DNA of 56,408 bases from an uncultured Collinsella sp. (GTDB lineage: Bacteria; Actinomycetota; Coriobacteriia; Coriobacteriales; Coriobacteriaceae). The position numbers and the translations under genes were made by a program. Of the stretch, positions 34,962 to 44,800 are shown in pieces. The stretch lies in assembly GCA_900542325.1 (NCBI GenBank), contig UQMY01000017.1:1-56408 (forward strand), written 5' to 3'. Position 1 is the first letter of the stretch. Each line of letters begins with the position of its first letter. The notes below the pieces were generated by a model that was not told where the DNA came from, did no database searches, and saw only the letters and a list, made by a program, of their open reading frames with translations.

Positions 34962-37139
34962 ATGTCCGAACTGTGCTCCGTGCCGCGCGTCTCGGAGCGC
35001 TTTGCCCAGAGCAATGCGCTCGACGAGGATATCGCGCGACTTAAATATGTTTCGGGTAAACGTGAGGAGGCCCTTCGCCGTCTGGGAATTCGGACGGTGG
35101 GGGACCTCCTTCTCCATATCCCTTATCGATACCTGGACTTTACGCGCTCCTGGTCCATCGAGATGGCGCCCATCGGTACCGTGTGCACCATCATCGCCAC
35201 GGTCGATCGTATCGTCCAAAAGCAGCCGCGTCCGCGCATGCAGGTGACCGAGGTCTCACTCGTTGACGAGACGGGCGTGCTGCAGGTCGCCTTTTTCCGC
35301 CAGCCCTGGATTGCCCAGCAGCTTAAGCAGGGCGACCGCCTGGCCGTAATGGGTAAGGTCGAGTTTGCCTACGGCTTTAAGCAGATGGCCTCGCCGCACT
35401 TTGAAAAGCTTGAGGAAGGGCGCGCCGCGGGCACTATCCTGCCGGTCCATTACGTGAGTGACGGCGTGAGTCAGGCATGGATGCGCCGTATCGTAAGTGG
35501 CGCGCTCGAGGTCGTCGGCAATCCCTTTGATCCCATTCCGGCACGCTTACGCGTTAAACGTCGCCTGATGAGCCATGCCCGTGCCCTTCGATCGATCCAC
35601 TTTCCCTCGAGCATGGCTGAGCGCGATATCGCGCGCGCACGGCTTGCCTACGAGGAGTGCCTCTACCTGCAGCTGGCGCTGCGCCTGCGCAACGACGGCG
35701 GCTTGGTCGAAGTCGCTCCCTACGCCCACGCCGCGGGCGAGCACCTGGCCGCGCTCAAGCAGGCCCTGCCGTTTTCGCTGAGCGACGAGCAGGAGGCCGC
35801 GTTCCAAGACATCCTGCGCGATATGTGCGATGGCGGGCGCGTGATGAACCGCCTGCTGCTGGGCGATGTCGGTACCGGTAAGACCGCCGTTGCCGCCTGC
35901 GCGCTGGCTGTGGCTGCCGATAGCGGCACACAGGCCTGCGTTATGGCGCCCACGGGCGTGCTGGCGCGTCAATTTGCCGATAAGACCGGCCCTCTGCTCT
36001 CGCAGGCCGGCATGTCTTGGGCGCTTCTGACGGGTGCCACGCCGGCCGCAGAGCGCGAGCGCATCCATGCACAGCTGGAATCGGGAGAGCTCGACGTCCT
36101 CTTTGGAACCCACGCGGTCCTTTCGGATAACGTGGCGTTTAAGTATCTGTCGCTCGTAGTCATCGATGAGCAGCACCGGTTTGGCGTCGGCCAACGCAAT
36201 GCCTTGCGCGCGAAGGGCCCCGGTGCCGATCTGCTCGTTATGACGGCAACGCCCATCCCGCGTACCCTGGCGCTTTCGGTCTACGGCGATCTGGACACGA
36301 GTATCATCCGCCATCGGCCCGTCCCTGGCGCTGGCGTGACGACACGCGTGCTTACCGAGTCGAGCCGCGACCTTGCCTATGGCGTCATCCGCGAGGCGCA
36401 TGAAAAGGGTCAGCAGGCCTACGTGATTTGCCCGCTCGTGGAGCCGAGTGACTCGGTCGATGATCTGGAGGACGTGCCCGGTATCGCCCGCGACGACGAG
36501 GGCCGCGTGACGGTCCCCGTGCCGCTGCACGATACGGCGACCGAGCTCGATCGCCTGCGTCTGGCATTGCCGGGTCTTGCCATCGAGCGCCTTCACGGCC
36601 GTATGCCAGCGGGGGAGAAGGACCAGGTTATCGATGCCTTCAAGCGTGGTGAGATTGACGTGCTCGTCTCGACTACGGTGGTCGAGGTGGGCGTCGACGT
36701 GCCTAACGCCACCATCATGGTCATCGAGAACGGTGAGCGCTTTGGCTTGGCGGCCCTGCACCAGCTGCGCGGCCGCGTGGGCCGCGGCAGCGTGTCGGGC
36801 ACGTGCCTGGTCATGACGCACTCCAAGGGCAACGGCGGCGCTTCGGCAGCACAAGATCGCCTGCAATCGCTCGAAAAGACCTCGGACGGCTTTACGCTCG
36901 CCCAGATGGACCTTCGTCTGCGCCACGAGGGTGAAATCCTGGGGTACCGCCAGCATGGCGGTGTGACTCTGCGCTTTGTCGACCTGGATGCCGACGAGGA
37001 GCTGATCGAGTGGGCCCATTTGGACGCGGTCGAGCTCTTGCGGTATGCTTGCACCCTTGACTCCGTGGCGACGCGCCCCCTGCGCGATGCGGTCGCCATG
37101 CGATATCGACACATTTTTAAGGAGGTCAGCGGAGGATGA
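34962..37139 (+). CDS. recG: ATP-dependent DNA helicase RecG
   Basis: 725 residues. An N-terminal wedge/OB domain (VGDLLLHIPYRYLDF) is followed by the helicase core with Walker A GDVGTGKT (301-308), DEQH box VVIDEQHRFGVGQ, and motif VI HQLRGRVGRG. RecG remodels stalled replication forks and Holliday junctions. ATG 34962 lies ten bases after the fakA stop. Its end overlaps rsmD as ATGA. Confidence 0.96.
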   Translation: MSELCSVPRVSERFAQSNALDEDIARLKYVSGKREEALRRLGIRTVGDLLLHIPYRYLDFTRSWSIEMAPIGTVCTIIATVDRIVQKQPRPRMQVTEVSLVDETGVLQVAFFRQPWIAQQLKQGDRLAVMGKVEFAYGFKQMASPHFEKLEEGRAAGTILPVHYVSDGVSQAWMRRIVSGALEVVGNPFDPIPARLRVKRRLMSHARALRSIHFPSSMAERDIARARLAYEECLYLQLALRLRNDGGLVEVAPYAHAAGEHLAALKQALPFSLSDEQEAAFQDILRDMCDGGRVMNRLLLGDVGTGKTAVAACALAVAADSGTQACVMAPTGVLARQFADKTGPLLSQAGMSWALLTGATPAAERERIHAQLESGELDVLFGTHAVLSDNVAFKYLSLVVIDEQHRFGVGQRNALRAKGPGADLLVMTATPIPRTLALSVYGDLDTSIIRHRPVPGAGVTTRVLTESSRDLAYGVIREAHEKGQQAYVICPLVEPSDSVDDLEDVPGIARDDEGRVTVPVPLHDTATELDRLRLALPGLAIERLHGRMPAGEKDQVIDAFKRGEIDVLVSTTVVEVGVDVPNATIMVIENGERFGLAALHQLRGRVGRGSVSGTCLVMTHSKGNGGASAAQDRLQSLEKTSDGFTLAQMDLRLRHEGEILGYRQHGGVTLRFVDLDADEELIEWAHLDAVELLRYACTLDSVATRPLRDAVAMRYRHIFKEVSGG

Positions 37140-37765
37140 GAATCATCGGCGGCGAATGGCGCGGTCGTAAGATCGAGGAGCCCCGTGGTCGCGATGTCAC
37201 CCGCCCCACGACCGATCGCGTGCGCGAGGCATGCGCATCTATGGTCATGTCGGCATTTGACTTCGATCTGGACGAGGTCCGCGTGCTGGACGCCTTTGGC
37301 GGCTCCGGTGCCTTAGGGTTAGAGATGCTCTCACGTGGTGCCCGCTCACTCACGACGTTCGAGATCGATCGGAATGCCGCGCGGCTCATTACCAAGAATA
37401 TCGAGTCGCTCTGCCGTGACCGTGCGCGTTGGCGCGTGGTAACGGGCGACATGCTGGCGAGCGCCTCGCGCGGTCGTGTGCCGGGCGGCCCCTTTGATCT
37501 GGTCCTGCTCGACCCGCCCTATGCTTTTGGTGCCGAGCCGGTCGAGGAACTGCTGCAGAACCTGGCTCAGCAGGGTCTGCTTGCACCTGGCGCTTATGCC
37601 CTGTTTGAGCATGCCGCCGCCGATGCGGGCGCGCATCCGGCAGGCTTTGAGATCGTGCGCGAGAAGCGCTACGGCATTACCTCGGTCGACCTGCTTCGTT
37701 GGGTCGGCAACGGCGAGGATGATGGTATCGATAGCGACGCACCCACGGAGGACGCCCATGAATGA
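37136..37765 (+). CDS. rsmD: 16S rRNA (guanine-966-N2)-methyltransferase
   Basis: 209 residues. MRIIGGEWRGRKI start, SAM-binding VLDAFGGSGALGLE, catalytic LLDPPYAFG. It methylates G966 of 16S rRNA. It overlaps recG by four and coaD by eight bases. Confidence 0.94.
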   Translation: MRIIGGEWRGRKIEEPRGRDVTRPTTDRVREACASMVMSAFDFDLDEVRVLDAFGGSGALGLEMLSRGARSLTTFEIDRNAARLITKNIESLCRDRARWRVVTGDMLASASRGRVPGGPFDLVLLDPPYAFGAEPVEELLQNLAQQGLLAPGAYALFEHAAADAGAHPAGFEIVREKRYGITSVDLLRWVGNGEDDGIDSDAPTEDAHE

Positions 37766-38255
37766 CACTATCAACCGCGTGATTGTCCCGGGCACCTTCG
37801 ATCCCATCACATTTGGCCATATCGACGTCATCCGCCGTGCCCGCCGCATCTTTCCCAGCGTGATCGTCGCTGTTGCCGAGTCGCAGGGTAAAAACGGTGT
37901 GGGCACCACGTTTATGCTCGATGAGCGCGTGGCGCTGGCCCGCGAGGCGCTCGGTGACCTCGACGGCGTCGAGGTCCTGCCCTTTACCGGCCTCTTGGTC
38001 GACTTCGCTCGCGAGCAGGGGGCGGGGGCCGTGGTCAAGGGCCTGCGCGCCATGACCGACTTTGAGTACGAGCTGCAGCAGGCCGACCTCAACTATCGCT
38101 TGGATAACGAGCTGGAGTCTATCTTTGTCATGAGTGCGCCGCAGTACGGCTATATCTCGAGCTCGGTCGTTCGCCAGATCGCCTCGCTCGGCAGCGATGT
38201 ATCGACGTTTGTCCCGCCCAACGTGGTCGAAGCGCTCAGACATCGCTTTTCGTGA
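37758..38255 (+). CDS. coaD: Phosphopantetheine adenylyltransferase
   Basis: 165 residues. VIVPGTFDPITFGHIDVI holds the T/HxGH nucleotidyltransferase motif, and YGYISSSVVRQIASLG is the second site motif. It makes dephospho-CoA from phosphopantetheine and ATP. The rsmD-coaD overlap is conserved in many Gram-positives. Confidence 0.96.
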   Translation: MNDTINRVIVPGTFDPITFGHIDVIRRARRIFPSVIVAVAESQGKNGVGTTFMLDERVALAREALGDLDGVEVLPFTGLLVDFAREQGAGAVVKGLRAMTDFEYELQQADLNYRLDNELESIFVMSAPQYGYISSSVVRQIASLGSDVSTFVPPNVVEALRHRFS

Positions 38256-38323
38256 CGTTTTTTATTGCCTGGTGGCATGTGGTAAACTAGCACGATGATA
38301 TGTTACCTATGAAAGGAGACCGG

Positions 38324-38821
38324 ATGCCGGGCGAGAATTTTCCTGGCGATAGGATCGTCAGCTTGGTCGATGAGCTCGAAGGGCTGATCGAGGAAGCCAA
38401 GCCGCCTTTCGGCAAGAACGCTCAGTTCAAGGTCATCGACGCCGACGTGTTCTTCAACATCCTCGACGAGATCCGCATGAGCTATCCCGAGGAGTGGCAG
38501 AAGTCCCGCCGTATCCTTAAGGAGCGCGAGGAGCTTATGGCTTCCGCCGCCGCTCAGGCCGATTCCATCATCGCCGACGCTCAGCAGCAGGCCCTCACCA
38601 TTGCTGGTGAGCAGGAGATCGTCCGCTTAGCACAGCAGCAGGCCGACGACATCCGCGATCGTGCCCAGCAGTACGAGCGTGAGACGCGTTATGCTGCCGA
38701 GGACTACGCGGAGCAGGTCTTTACGCACCTGGAGGAGAACCTCAAGAGCCTGACCGGCACCGTTACCCGTTGCCGTCAGCAGCTCAACGAGGGTGCCGCC
38801 CAACAGAATGGTCAGTGGTAA
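38324..38821 (+). CDS. Coiled-coil protein of the ATP-synthase-B/DivIVA-like type
   Basis: 165 residues from ATG 38324, with GAAAGGAGA upstream; an in-frame ATG at 38300 lacks a ribosome site. Residues 1-50 form a small conserved head (GDRIVSLVDELEGLIEEAK, VIDADVFFNILDEIR). Residues 60-165 are one long helix rich in Ala, Gln and Glu (AQADSIIADAQQQALTIAG), like DivIVA-type or F0 subunit b helices. In Coriobacteria this gene stands between coaD and DUF177. A structural role in division or envelope is likely but unproven. Confidence 0.7.
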   Translation: MPGENFPGDRIVSLVDELEGLIEEAKPPFGKNAQFKVIDADVFFNILDEIRMSYPEEWQKSRRILKEREELMASAAAQADSIIADAQQQALTIAGEQEIVRLAQQQADDIRDRAQQYERETRYAAEDYAEQVFTHLEENLKSLTGTVTRCRQQLNEGAAQQNGQW

Positions 38822-39375
38822 TGGCTGAGTTCCCGAGCGTTACCGTCGATCTTTCCGAGCAGCTCGAGTTTCCTGGTGATTCGTATCCGCTGGCCGGTAA
38901 GGTCGATGTCGCCACCTACATGGTGGGCGAGAAGGAGTACCAGCTACAGGACGGCATCGACTACGACGTTGTCTTTACCAATGCCGGTACCGGTGTCTTG
39001 CTCACGGGCATGGTCCGCGCGCACGCCACCGGCGAGTGCGACCGTTGCCTGGAGCCCGCCTCGTTTGATATCGCCGGCGAGATCGAGGAGTTCTACCTCT
39101 TTGAGGAGCCCGAGGATCCCGAGGCCTACGAGGACGGCTACGAGCTCCTGGGTGAGGACCGCATCGTCGATCTGGGTGAGCCCATCAATGACGCGGTCGT
39201 TATGGACACGCCGTTTGTGGTGCTCTGCAAGCCCGATTGCCGCGGTCTGTGTCCCACTTGCGGTTGCAATCTCAACGTCGAGCAATGCGATTGCGCCGCC
39301 CAGGCAGAGGCAGAATGGGCTGCTGCCACGGAAAATCCATTTGCAGCATTGAAGAATCTCAAGCTCGATGAGTAA
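38821..39375 (+). CDS. DUF177/YceD family protein
   Basis: 184 residues beginning at ATG 38821, which shares a base with the previous stop (TAATG). CDRCLEPASFDI and CKPDCRGLCPTCGCNLN supply the Cys pairs of the YceD family. YceD is encoded next to rpmF throughout bacteria and has been tied to 23S rRNA processing or ribosome assembly. rpmF follows after 64 bases. Confidence 0.9.
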   Translation: MAEFPSVTVDLSEQLEFPGDSYPLAGKVDVATYMVGEKEYQLQDGIDYDVVFTNAGTGVLLTGMVRAHATGECDRCLEPASFDIAGEIEEFYLFEEPEDPEAYEDGYELLGEDRIVDLGEPINDAVVMDTPFVVLCKPDCRGLCPTCGCNLNVEQCDCAAQAEAEWAAATENPFAALKNLKLDE

Positions 39376-39439
39376 AACTGTGGTAGTATCGCTACTTGCG
39401 CGTAATCGCCACACTGGATAGTTCATAAGGAAGGTCACT

Positions 39440-39619
39440 ATGCCCGTACCTAAACAAAAGCAGGGTCGTATCCGCACTCACACCCGTCGTTCCGCCAACA
39501 TGAAGATCTCGGCTGCGGCTCAGTCCACGTGCCCCCGTTGCGGCGCTGTCAAGCTTCCGCACCACGTGTGCCCCAGCTGCGGTTTCTACAAGGACCGCGA
39601 GGTTATCGTTACCGAGTAA
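39440..39619 (+). CDS. rpmF: 50S ribosomal protein L32
   Basis: 59 residues starting MPVPKQKQGRIRTHTRRS with AAGGAAGG upstream. The C-terminal half has a zinc ribbon CPRCG-(x)n-CPSCG with both Cys pairs present (the C+ form). It belongs to the large ribosomal subunit. Confidence 0.95.
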   Translation: MPVPKQKQGRIRTHTRRSANMKISAAAQSTCPRCGAVKLPHHVCPSCGFYKDREVIVTE

Positions 39620-39659
39620 CGGTATACTCTGGATGCGATGCCGTTCCAAATGGAACCAC

Positions 39660-39692
39660 AATGGCCGGCTCAATGAGTCGGCCATTTTTGTA
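39660..39692 (+). terminator. Hairpin between rpmF and plsX
   Basis: AATGGCCG and CGGCCATT pair around the CTCAATGAG region and are followed by TTTT. It may partly terminate the DUF177-rpmF transcript. Confidence 0.6.
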
Positions 39693-39706
39693 TAAGGAGC
39701 ATGTAT

Positions 39707-40726
39707 ATGAGTAACGTTCGCGTTTGTGTAGACGTTGTGGGCGGAGACGAGAAGCCTCAGGTTGTTCTCGATGGTATCGAGGCCGCACTTGCCGCCGATC
39801 CCGATATCGAGGTCTTGGCAGTTGGCCCCGCCGAAATCGTCAATCCCTTTGCCGCGGCCCATGCACGTGTGGAGGCTCTGGAAGCCCCTGACGTCATCGC
39901 CATGGATGACGATCCTATTCGCGCCGTGATGACCAAGCGCAAGTCCTCGATCGTGCTTGCCTGCCGCGCCATCAAAAAGGGCAACGCGGACGCGTTCTTC
40001 TCCGCCGGCTCCACCGGCGCCATGACCGCCGCTGCTACCGCATACGTGACGCCGTTTAGGTATCAGGCCGAAGGCAAGAAGCAGCCGGTGCGCCCCTGTC
40101 TGACCAATGCGTTGCCCAATCGCGCCGGCGGTCTGACGGTGCTGTGCGATATGGGCGCCAACCCCGATGTCGAGGTCGATGACATGGTGCGTTTTGCCCA
40201 GATGGGTAGCGCCTATGCCCGCGTCGTCCTGGGCATCGAACATCCTCGCGTGGGCCTGCTTGGTAACGGCACCGAGGACGAGAAGGGTTCTAACTTTACC
40301 AAGGCCTGCTTCCCTGCTATGAAGGCCGCAGTTCCGGGCTTTGTGGGCAACTGCGAAGGCACCGACCTCACCTCGGGCAATTTCGATGTCGTTGTTGCCG
40401 ACGGCATGTCGGGCAATATCGCTCTCAAGGCTACCGAGGGCGCTGCCAAGTTTTTGCTGCAGGAGCTCAAGGGCGCCTTTATGGCCTCGCTCGGCACCAA
40501 GATCGCCGCGCTGCTCATCAAAAAGCAGATGCGCGAGATTAAGGCCAAGCTCTCTGGTGATGCCAAGGGCGGCGCGATTCTTTTGGGCCTGCGTGGCGTG
40601 GTCCTGATCGGCCATGGCGCCACCTCGGTCGAGGCTGTTAAAAACGGTACGCTTGCGGCGGCCGAAGCCGTGCGCGCGGGGCTGGTCGAGAACGTCGCCA
40701 ACTCCATGGACGGCATCGTTTTGTAA
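39707..40726 (+). CDS. plsX: Phosphate acyltransferase PlsX
   Basis: 339 residues from ATG 39707, seven bases after AAGGAG; ATG 39701 lies too close. Motifs include the N-terminal VDVVGGDEKP (usually DAMGGD; here VVGGD), FFSAGSTGAMTAAA, VLCDMGANPDVE and VADGMSGNIALKATEG. It makes acyl-phosphate from acyl-ACP for phospholipid synthesis. Its neighbours rpmF and acpP are the classic setting. Confidence 0.95.
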   Translation: MSNVRVCVDVVGGDEKPQVVLDGIEAALAADPDIEVLAVGPAEIVNPFAAAHARVEALEAPDVIAMDDDPIRAVMTKRKSSIVLACRAIKKGNADAFFSAGSTGAMTAAATAYVTPFRYQAEGKKQPVRPCLTNALPNRAGGLTVLCDMGANPDVEVDDMVRFAQMGSAYARVVLGIEHPRVGLLGNGTEDEKGSNFTKACFPAMKAAVPGFVGNCEGTDLTSGNFDVVVADGMSGNIALKATEGAAKFLLQELKGAFMASLGTKIAALLIKKQMREIKAKLSGDAKGGAILLGLRGVVLIGHGATSVEAVKNGTLAAAEAVRAGLVENVANSMDGIVL

Positions 40727-40793
40727 GAGCGAGTTAGAGCGCTGTTATGTGCCTCGCGGCCTGCTTCGTGGGGTAGAATCAGAACCGTGTCTT

Positions 40794-40813
40794 GGTACCG
40801 CCCGGGCGGTACC
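40794..40813. promoter_or_regulatory. Perfect 20-base palindrome in the acpP leader
   Basis: GGTACCGCCCGGGCGGTACC, just after a possible -10 TAGAAT (40774-40779) and 38 bases before acpP. It could be an operator for a lipid-responsive regulator or a compact hairpin with ATTCTTTT behind it. Confidence 0.5.
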
Positions 40814-40850
40814 ATTCTTTTGGTATTCATGCACTATGAGAGGAAGCGCT

Positions 40851-41093
40851 ATGGACCGCTCCGAAATCTTCGACAAGATCGCCGAGGTCGCTGCTGACGT
40901 TCTGGGCGTCGATGTTGCCGAAATTAGCGATGAGACCACCTTTGACGACCTCGATGCCAACTCGCTCGAGCGCCTGCAACTGGTTACGGCTATCGAGGAC
41001 GAGTTCAATCTCGAGATCGATGACGAGACCCTGCTCTCGCTCAACTCTGTCGCCGACGCCGTCGACGCGATCGAAAACGCCAGGGAGGCTTAG
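40851..41093 (+). CDS. acpP: Acyl carrier protein
   Basis: 80 residues, acidic. The phosphopantetheine site is DANSLERLQL with Ser38; the residue before it is Asn rather than the near-universal Asp of DSL. Four-helix ACP pattern otherwise complete. AGAGGAAGC precedes the ATG. It carries acyl chains for fatty-acid synthesis, and rnc follows after three bases. Confidence 0.92.
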   Translation: MDRSEIFDKIAEVAADVLGVDVAEISDETTFDDLDANSLERLQLVTAIEDEFNLEIDDETLLSLNSVADAVDAIENAREA

Positions 41094-41096
41094 GTC

Positions 41097-41822
41097 TTGG
41101 CTTTATCCGAACGACTTGCGCGCGCCCAGGAGATTCTGGGCCACGAGTTCAATGACAAGGTGCTGCTGCGCGCGGCCCTTACGCATCCTTCGGCCGTCGA
41201 AGGCCAGCCAGTCTCGGCAAGCTACGAGCGCCTTGAGTTCTTGGGTGATTCCATTTTGGGCGCCGTTGTCGCACGCTCCCTGTTTGTGTCCTATCCGGAG
41301 TTTGACGAGGGCAAGCTCACGCGCCTGAAGGTGTCCCTTGTCTCGGGCGCCACGCTGTCCGAGGTGTCGCACGAGCTGGGTATCGATGACATCATCATCT
41401 TTGGTGCCTCCGAGACCGGTACCGGCGCGCGCGGCCTGCACTCGGCGCTCGAGAACGTCTACGAGTCGCTCGTGGGCGCGCTGTATCTGGACGCCGGCTG
41501 GGATGCCGCGGCGGAGTTTATCCACCGTACGCTTAAGCCACATTTGGCATCCGAGCGTGCCGAGCACCCTGCGAACCCCAAGTCGTATTTGCAGGAGTGC
41601 GTGCAGGCCGACGGCCACGAGCCTCCCGCGTACAAGCTGGTCGGCTCCGAGGGCCCTGCGCATGCGCCCACCTTTACCGCCGTGGTGTTGATCGATGGTA
41701 TTCGCCAGGGTCGCGGCTCCGGCTCCTCAAAGAAGGAAGCCGAGGGAGCCGCTGCACTCGAGGCACTTGACCGCATGGGCTACACCACCAACGGCGTGAT
41801 TCTCAACAAGAAGCCTGTTTAA
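41097..41822 (+). CDS. rnc: Ribonuclease III
   Basis: 241 residues, start TTG 41097 with GGGAGG upstream. The RNase III signature YERLEFLGDSILGAVV places metal residues E47 and D51; the second site is ENVYESLVGALYLDAG. A C-terminal dsRNA-binding domain ends with GSGSSKKEAEGAAALEAL. It processes rRNA precursors. The acpP-rnc-smc-ftsY order is common in Gram-positives. Confidence 0.96.
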   Translation: MALSERLARAQEILGHEFNDKVLLRAALTHPSAVEGQPVSASYERLEFLGDSILGAVVARSLFVSYPEFDEGKLTRLKVSLVSGATLSEVSHELGIDDIIIFGASETGTGARGLHSALENVYESLVGALYLDAGWDAAAEFIHRTLKPHLASERAEHPANPKSYLQECVQADGHEPPAYKLVGSEGPAHAPTFTAVVLIDGIRQGRGSGSSKKEAEGAAALEALDRMGYTTNGVILNKKPV

Positions 41823-41832
41823 GCGAGGAACC

Positions 41833-44800
41833 GTGTATCTCAAGTCCCTCACGCTCAAAGGGTTCAAGTCGTTTGCCGACCGCGCCCATATGACGTTTGA
41901 GCCGGGCCTGACCGTCATCGTCGGTCCCAACGGCTCGGGAAAATCGAACATCTCTGACTCGATTCTGTGGGTCCTGGGCGAGCAGAGCGCCAAGCAGCTG
42001 CGCGGCCAGGCCATGGAGGATGTCATCTTCTCGGGCTCGTCAGCGCGCAAGCCGGTGGGTGTCGCCGAGGTCACGCTGGTGCTCGATAACTCGGACCATA
42101 TGCTGCCCGTCGACTTTGACGAGGTCGCCATCACCCGTCGTATGTATCGCTCGGGCGAAAGCGAGTACCTCATCAACTCGAGTCCGTGCCGCCTGATGGA
42201 CATTCAGGACATCCTGCACGATTCGGGCTTGGGCAAGGATACGCATTCCATCATCAGTCAGGGCAAGCTCGACGCCATTTTGCAGAGCCGCCCCGAGGAG
42301 CGCCGCGCCCTCATCGAGGAGGCCGCCGGCATTTCCAAGCACAAACGCCGCAAGGAGCGTGCGCTCAAAAAGATTAAGTCGATGGACGAGCACCTGACGC
42401 GTGCCCGCGACATCAATAAGGAAATCGCCCGTCAGCTGCGACCTCTGGAGCGTCAGGTCGATCGTGCGCGCAAGTACAAAGAGCTGTCCTCGCGCGCGAA
42501 CGAGCTTACGCAGATGCTAGCCGTCGACGAGCTGCGTTCGCTGCAGTCGCAGTGGAACGACTTGGAGAGCCGCTCCAAGGAAGGTGCCGCCGAGCTGGAG
42601 CTTGCGCAGTACCGCTTGGGCGAAAAGGAACGCGAGCTCGAGAAGCTCCAGGTCATGCTCGAGGAAAAGGGCCTGTTTGTGGGCGATCTGGGCGAGCAGC
42701 GCCGCCATATGCAAGACGTGGTCGGCCGCATTAACTCCGATATGCGCCTGCTCGAGGAAAAGGGCCACAACATGGTGTCGCGCCTGTCCGACATGCGCGG
42801 CCAGATCTCGAGCTCCGAGCATCAGCGTCGTCGCGTGGTAGAGGAGCTCGAGGACGCGCGTGCGCAGCTTGAGGAAGTGACCGGCGCGCACATGCAGGCC
42901 CAGGAGGACGTTGACGCCGCTGGTCCTGCCGCCGCTCAGCTCCACGAGCGGCGCGTGGCGCTCGACAATCAGATTTCGCAGCTTACGCGTGAGCAACGCG
43001 ATGTGCAGCGTGTGGCCGATAACGCGGCGCTCGAACTCGCCAAGGTGAAGGACTCGCTGAGCAACGCCGAGGTCGAGGACAACATGTACGCCTCACGCCT
43101 GGAGCAGATCGACGAGCAGCTCGAGGAAGTCACGGCATCGCTTGATAGCCGTCGCGACCGTGCTGAGGAGCTTGAGAGCGCCCTTGAGGCGGCTCGTCAG
43201 GCCCAGATTGATGCGCGCGAGGCCACCGAGACGGCGCGCGCTGCCCTCAAGGACCTGCGTGCCCGCGAGAGCGAGGCGCGCAACAAGCTGTCTGAGGTTC
43301 GCTCGGAGCTTGCCAGCCAAAAGAAACTCGATGCCCGCATGGCTGATAGCTCGCCGCTCGTAAGCCGTCTGGTGGGCGCGCTGGGCGACGATGTTTCGGG
43401 CCGTCTGGGCGATGTGCTCGAGGCACCGCGTGAGCTCGAGGGCTTGGTCGAGCAGCTGCTTGCCGGCGATATTGATGCCCTTTTGTTTGATGACGCCGCT
43501 ACGCTTGAGCGCGCCGGTCGCGCTGCCCTGGATCAGAAGAAGGCCTCGGGCGAGGCGCTGCTGGTGGCGCGCGGCGTGAGTGGCTCTGCGGCCGCCGAGG
43601 GTGCCGCCGGTACCCGTCTTGTTGACCGCCTGTCCGTGCGCGCCGGTTATGGTCCGGTTGTCGAGGCACTGCTCGGCGGCTATTACGTGGTCGATGATTT
43701 GGCCACCGCGCTGGCCGCGCCCGTCGTTGACGGTGTGACCTACGTGACGCCCGATGGTGCCCGCGTGAGCTGTGGCGGCCTGGTTCGCGTGGGGCTTGAT
43801 GCCGGCGAGGCTTCGGGTGCCTTGGAGCGTAAACGTCGTATCCGCGAGCTGGAAGGCCTGGAGCCCGATCTCGCTGCCGTGTTTGAGCATGTTTCGGATC
43901 AGGTCGTCGAGGCCAATACTGCCGTTGAGGAGGCCCATGCTGCCGAGGGCGATGCTGCCGGCGAGATTGCCCGCCTTGAGGGCGAGCGTCGCTCCCTGCT
44001 GTCCGAGATCGGCCGCCTGGAGCAGAGTGCCAACAATGCCGAGGTCGAGCGGGTACGGATTTCCAAGCGCCGCGAGCAGGCTGCCGAGGCCGTACGTGCC
44101 GCACGTCCGCGCGTGGATGAACTTACCCGTTCACGTGACGAGGCCCGTGCGCAGGCGAGTGACTTGGGCTTGCAGATTGCCGAGGCCAACGACGATCTCG
44201 ATCGCGTTCGGCGCGATGACTCCGAGGCCGCCGGTAAGCTCGCCGACGCTAAGGTGCGCCTGGCTCAGACGAGCGAGCGCCTGCGTTCGCTGAAGGGCCG
44301 CGTGCCCGATCTTGAGCATCGCCTTGAGGGTATCGACCGTCGTATCCGCGGAACACGCCAGGCCTCGCGCTCGCTCGAGCTGCTGCGCCTGCGCGTCGAC
44401 CCCATGCACGAACGCTATTCTGCCCTGTTGGAACGCGCTTCGGATTGGGCAGCGCGCCTGCGTGACCAGGCCTCTCTGGAAGAGGCGGACTCCGCTTCGC
44501 TCAAGAAGACCATCGAGGATGCCAAGGCCGACGTCTCCCGTGCCAAGGAGCGGGTTGATGCCGCCACGGCGACGCAAAATGAGTTCAAGGTTGCGCGCGG
44601 CAAGCTCGAGGTGCAGGTAGAGACGGCCATCAAGGCCATTACCGCCGACGGTACCACGGTGCTCGAGGAAGCGCTCATGCTGCCGGCGCCCACCGATCGC
44701 GATGCCGCCGAGCGCGAGCTCAACCAGCTTGTGCGCCAGATCAACAATCTGGGCCCCGTGAACCAGGTTGCCATGGAGGAGTACGAGCAGCTCAAGCGCC

